From the NCBI GenBank assembly GCA_051294375.1, contig CM119266.1:17292087-17356086 (forward strand): a stretch of 64,000 nucleotides of DNA, written 5' to 3'. This DNA comes from Paraspadella gotoi. Lineage: Eukaryota; Chaetognatha. Numbering within the stretch: position 1 is the stretch's first letter; every line of letters begins with the position of its first letter. The translations under genes were made by a program, and so were the position numbers. The notes under the pieces were generated by a model. The model was not told where the DNA came from, ran no database searches, and saw only the letters and a program-made list of their open reading frames with translations. Of the stretch, positions 62,766 through 64,000 are shown in pieces.

Positions 62766-64000
62766 TTTGGCACTGAAAGGAGAAAGAGATATTGACAGTA
62801 GAGGGAGAACAAGTTGGAAATCTTAGCACTAAAGGGGGGAAGAGATGCCCCATCCCAATGGGCATCACAGGCGACCCGGGTGTTGCCATAGAAGAGATAT
62901 TGACAGTAGAGGGAGAAAAAACTGGACGTCTCAAAACTAAATGGGAGAAGAGAATGAGATGAACATCTCATCATTTATTCTGTTGGTTACAAGGCCGTTC
63001 AGATAAATTAAAATGGAATAGCAAGCAATGTTTTGTTAATTATTTTTTTTTATAATTTGTATTGTTTATCAGTTGATTAATTGATGTATTGGTTTATTAG
63101 TTTTTACCTTGTTATCGATTTTGTTGGGATTTTTTTGTTTTTAAAGAAACGGGACAACAGATGTTATCTTCTCGGTGACAAATCAAGCAGTGATTTAACG
63201 GTTGACGGTTGACCTCCGTCATAAAAATGACCTTAGTCACAAAGATTCTTTTCACCGAACTACAGTTTAGCTTCACTGGCCTGAGTCGTCGTTATTGTCT
63301 CCGTCATCGGCTGTCTTCTTTCTCCCTTTTTTCACATTTTAAAAATTCATAATTCGAATCTTAAGCAAAGATCCAAAAACTGCATTTACTCTATTTTTAC
63401 ATCGACGTTTAAATCATATATTATTATTCACATTCAACCCGGGACCTTTAGGCATTAGGTACAAAGAAAACCGTTTGCGTGCCTGACAAATTATAGTTAT
63501 CCCTGTGATTCTTTTCACACAAATGAGACTCAAGCGGGATTGGACATCTAACCCCCCTAAAGTGATGGACAACATTCAGATCCTAAGTTGTAGTTAATTC
63601 AAATAGCGATGTCGCCGGCGAAGAAAATATAATACGGGAATTTGCGTTGAAGTTATTTCAACGTAAAGTAAAGTTTGTTCTGTAATTTGACTAATTGGTT
63701 AAATATTATAGAACTATGGTGGACTAAAATCCACCAACCGTTCATCAGCGGCCATTGGTGCCGGAGGCAAGTCATTCGCCTCCCAACCCAAAGGTCCGGG
63801 GTTCTAGCCCGGTGGTCGTCTGTAACACTGCGTTACAGCCTGATCCGAAGCTCAGGGACTGCTTATATTGAACGGTTCTGTCACTAACATATAACAATAA
63901 TTACTGTCTCTTCAGAACTGAATAATGCGTTATTATAATAATAAGTTATTACACAATCCACGATCAATATACAGGACAGAATCATACTGAAATAAAACGT
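62766..64000. other. ODC-like 5' flank and right window end
   Basis: Contains the duplicated 'gagatattgacagtagaggg' block (62788 and 62896), AT-rich sequence and SINE family B copy 2. No further coding region seen. Confidence 0.55.
63733..63914 (+). repeat. SINE family B, copy 2
   Basis: B-box-like GGGGTTCTAGCCCGG and long identity with 28267-28490; the two define the family. Confidence 0.8.

Overview
This is nuclear DNA of an animal, most likely an invertebrate. Genes are split into many short exons with GT-AG introns. The encoded families are metazoan: beta-tubulin, SLC22 transporter, MATH/BTB, TCF23/24-like bHLH, Kazal inhibitor, ornithine decarboxylase. The DNA is full of GA/CT microsatellites and tRNA-derived SINEs. 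I cannot fix the phylum from sequence alone.

Layout, left to right. (1) 1-2991: a SINE, a possible minus-strand first exon and AT-rich non-coding DNA. (2) 2992-18629, plus strand: a divergent but complete beta-tubulin core (12 exons, about 424 residues), followed with matching splice phases by small proline/serine/lysine exons and a very long low-complexity tail rich in RGG, GGK, SG, E/K/R and tandem repeats. Read as one gene this is about 2,600 residues. A strict reading stops at 9947 (643 residues), because the frame rotates three times between about 9942 and 10190. (3) 19645-25054, minus: an 11-exon SLC22-type transporter of 544 residues, convergent with the tubulin gene. (4) 25055-29197: intergenic, with a 550-bp terminal-inverted-repeat element and a second SINE family. 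(5) 29198-33089, plus: a nine-exon SPOP-like MATH/BTB protein of 335 residues. (6) 34063-37126: a hAT-type DNA transposon with an 8-bp target-site duplication and no visible transposase, carrying a hammerhead-like motif. (7) 38291-38574, minus: an F-box exon. (8) 40641-42278, plus: a secreted six-domain Kazal protein behind a good TATA box. (9) 43407-47728, plus: a TCF23/24-like bHLH gene. (10) 49986-62765, minus: a divergent ornithine-decarboxylase-like gene, convergent with the bHLH gene.

An 8.1-8.2 kb direct tandem duplication (45381-53440 and 53449-61668) carries the last exons of the bHLH gene and exons 2-5 of the ODC-like gene. The second copy has many single-base indels, the single ODC first exon lies beyond it, and a 25-N gap sits just after it. 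A false (haplotypic) duplication in the assembly is therefore at least as likely as a real one.

The most interesting items are the tubulin with a giant disordered tail, a strand rule in which purine (GA) microsatellites follow 5' splice sites while CT microsatellites precede 3' splice sites in genes on both strands, a cluster of apparent GC-AG introns, and a Kazal gene whose GC-AG intron, if retained, gives a clean two-domain isoform.
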